A DNA stretch of 64,000 nt from a bacterium (GTDB lineage: Bacteria > Electryoneota > RPQS01): positions 62,001 through 126,000 of the forward strand of contig JAHDVH010000005.1 of NCBI GenBank assembly GCA_023382385.1, read 5' to 3'. Numbering within the stretch: the stretch's first letter is position 1; each line of letters starts with the position of its first letter. Under the pieces are notes generated by a model, which saw only the letters and a program-made list of their open reading frames with translations, was not told the origin of the DNA and ran no database searches. Both the position numbers and the translations under genes were made by a program. Shown here piece by piece: positions 62,681-64,000 of this stretch.

Positions 62681-64000
62681 ATGCCGAATCCTGGAATAAT
62701 CGCCTTCGTCGCAGGCATTATTGGACTGATCATCGCCTTTTTCATATATGGGATGGTCAAGAAACAATCCCCCGGCCCGGAAAACATGCAACGGCTGGCG
62801 GACAAGATTCATCAGGGCGCGATGGTCTTTTTGAAGTCTGAGTACAAGATTCTATTCCTGTTCATCGTGCTCGTGGCCGGATTGCTGTTCTTCCTGCATC
62901 CGCACCGCGAGACGGCCTATGCGTTCATCGTAGGCGCCGCGGCATCAATGCTGGCGGGCTACATTGGCATGAACGCCGCGACGATGGCGAACGTGCGTAC
63001 CACTTGGGCCGCGAAGGAGAGGGGGCAGGGTCCGGCACTTGTGACCGCTTTTTCAGGCGGTGCAGTTATGGGCTTGGCCGTTGCCGCACTTGGTCTTATC
63101 GGGCTTGGCGCCCTGTTCTACGTGCTCGATGTGAATCCGAACGTGAATGTGCAGGACGCGCTGGTTGGGATGTCCATGGGAGCCTCGTCCATCGCATTGT
63201 TCGCTCGTGTCGGAGGTGGTATCTTTACGAAGGCAGCCGACGTTGGTGCGGACCTTGTGGGCAAGATGGAGTATAACCTGAACGAAGACGATCCGAGGAA
63301 TCCTGCCGTCATTGCCGATAACGTAGGCGACAACGTTGGCGACACGGCAGGCATGGGCGCGGACTTGTTCGAAAGCTATGTTGGTTCGATCGTAGCCTCA
63401 ATCGCAATTGCCGGAACGGGCGCAGCCTATGCCGCGCAGAAAATGGCGTACATGAGCTATCCGATGTATCTGGCAGTGGCCGGACTTCTGGCTTCCATTA
63501 TCGGTATCTTTGCGATTCGCCTCTTTCAGAAAGGCGATCCTGCAAAGGCTTTGTCCTCTGGAACGGTCATCGCCGGTGTCGTATTTTGGATTATCGGTTA
63601 CTTTATCACAACGGCGCTGGATCTCAAGATTGGCGTTTACCTGGCCATGGTCTCGGGGTCTGTAGTCGGCGGATTAATTGGACGCATCACGGAGTACTAC
63701 ACCTCCGGCGGACCAGTCCGCAAGATTGCGAAGTCCTCCACGACGGGTTCCGCCACGACGATTATCACTGGCGTCGCGGTTGGATTGGAATCTGTTGCGA
63801 TTCCCATTATTCTCATCGCAGGATCCATCTGGACCAGCTTCTACTTCGCAGACCTTTACGGTATTGCGATTGCCGGTATGGGTATGCTGGCTACCGTTGG
63901 GATCGTTATGGCCGTAGACGCCTACGGACCAATTGCAGATAATGCTGGTGGCATTTCCGAGCAGGCTCATCTTGGCCCTGAAGTTCGCAAGATCACGGAC
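62681..64000 (+). CDS. hppA: Membrane-bound proton/sodium-pumping pyrophosphatase (3' end outside window)
   Basis: 440 codons are visible; the frame is open at position 64000. The family usually has ~650-800 residues, so about a third is missing. The ATG at 62681 follows AAGGAG. Signature motifs are present: [18 protein letters not shown] and [21 protein letters not shown], which carry the pyrophosphate/Mg-binding acidic residues. Eight or so membrane helices precede the break. It couples PPi hydrolysis to H+ or Na+ export across the cytoplasmic membrane. The residue that distinguishes K+-dependent from K+-independent enzymes (GNTT-A/K) lies just beyond the window. Confidence 0.95.
   Translation, partial: MPNPGIIAFVAGIIGLIIAFFIYGMVKKQSPGPENMQRLADKIHQGAMVFLKSEYKILFLFIVLVAGLLFFLHPHRETAYAFIVGAAASMLAGYIGMNAATMANVRTTWAAKERGQGPALVTAFSGGAVMGLAVAALGLIGLGALFYVLDVNPNVNVQDALVGMSMGASSIALFARVGGGIFTKAADVGADLVGKMEYNLNEDDPRNPAVIADNVGDNVGDTAGMGADLFESYVGSIVASIAIAGTGAAYAAQKMAYMSYPMYLAVAGLLASIIGIFAIRLFQKGDPAKALSSGTVIAGVVFWIIGYFITTALDLKIGVYLAMVSGSVVGGLIGRITEYYTSGGPVRKIAKSSTTGSATTIITGVAVGLESVAIPIILIAGSIWTSFYFADLYGIAIAGMGMLATVGIVMAVDAYGPIADNAGGISEQAHLGPEVRKITD

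Overview
The window looks like chromosomal DNA of an uncultured or little-studied bacterium of the Fibrobacteres-Chlorobi-Bacteroidetes (FCB) group. The reasons are many very large secreted proteins ending in a Por/type IX secretion (T9SS)-like C-terminal domain (PNPFN ... GxYF ... LLLK), a PorV/PorQ-family outer-membrane protein, multidomain beta-rich lipoproteins, and one promoter that fits the Bacteroidetes form TAnnTTTG. A candidate-phylum member (Electryonea-, Zixibacteria- or KSB1-like) is plausible, but the phylum is inference. I saw no insertion sequence, integrase, CRISPR array or rRNA.

Layout. 1-6.1 kb: three co-directional envelope genes (the 3' part of a giant secreted protein, a PorV-like barrel, a 715-aa lipoprotein). 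6.2-9.9 kb: two convergent membrane-plus-TPR proteins of glycosyltransferase type whose 3' ends overlap by 68 bp. 10-13.7 kb: a Cys-rich secreted protein followed 23 nt later by a subtilase, in DNA poorer in G+C than its surroundings until about 12 kb. 13.8-23.2 kb: a single-domain response regulator, a barrel protein, a ZU5/DUF2135-like lipoprotein, tRNA-Phe, a GEVED protein with sorting tail, an LRR lipoprotein and a GT4 glycosyltransferase. 23.3-31.8 kb (minus strand): a Cys-rich secreted protein, a DHH phosphoesterase, a periplasmic protein and a second subtilase. 32.2-41 kb (plus): a 1901-aa protein with three tandem beta-helix modules and a beta-propeller protein with sorting tail.

41.1-52.8 kb (minus) is the metabolic centre: a compact 13-gene run in transcription order hoxE-hoxF-hoxU-hoxY-hoxH-protease-nickel permease-hypF-hypC-hypD-hypE-hypA-hypB. 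It encodes a complete NAD(P)-linked bidirectional [NiFe] hydrogenase (group 3d type), its maturation machinery and a probable Ni importer. Gaps are at most 18 nt and most junctions overlap. A perfect 22-bp palindrome containing TGTGA-N6-TCACA lies about 90 bp upstream of hoxE, so a Crp/Fnr-family regulator is likely.

53-64 kb: a 1633-aa secreted protein, a WYL regulator followed by an orphan Fis-type helix-turn-helix fragment, a decayed LVIVD-repeat gene, tRNA-Lys, ftsX/ftsE, and the first 440 codons of a membrane pyrophosphatase that runs off the window. The pyrophosphatase leader carries an intrinsic terminator just after its promoter.

The secreted proteins fall into two C-terminal classes. 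Five end in the LLLK-type T9SS-like domain and the truncated first gene has a variant. Two intact proteins and one pseudogene instead end in a different domain finishing in an F-(Y/K)-x-V-A-type strand. One beta-rich module of about 200 residues recurs four times in three of the secreted proteins.
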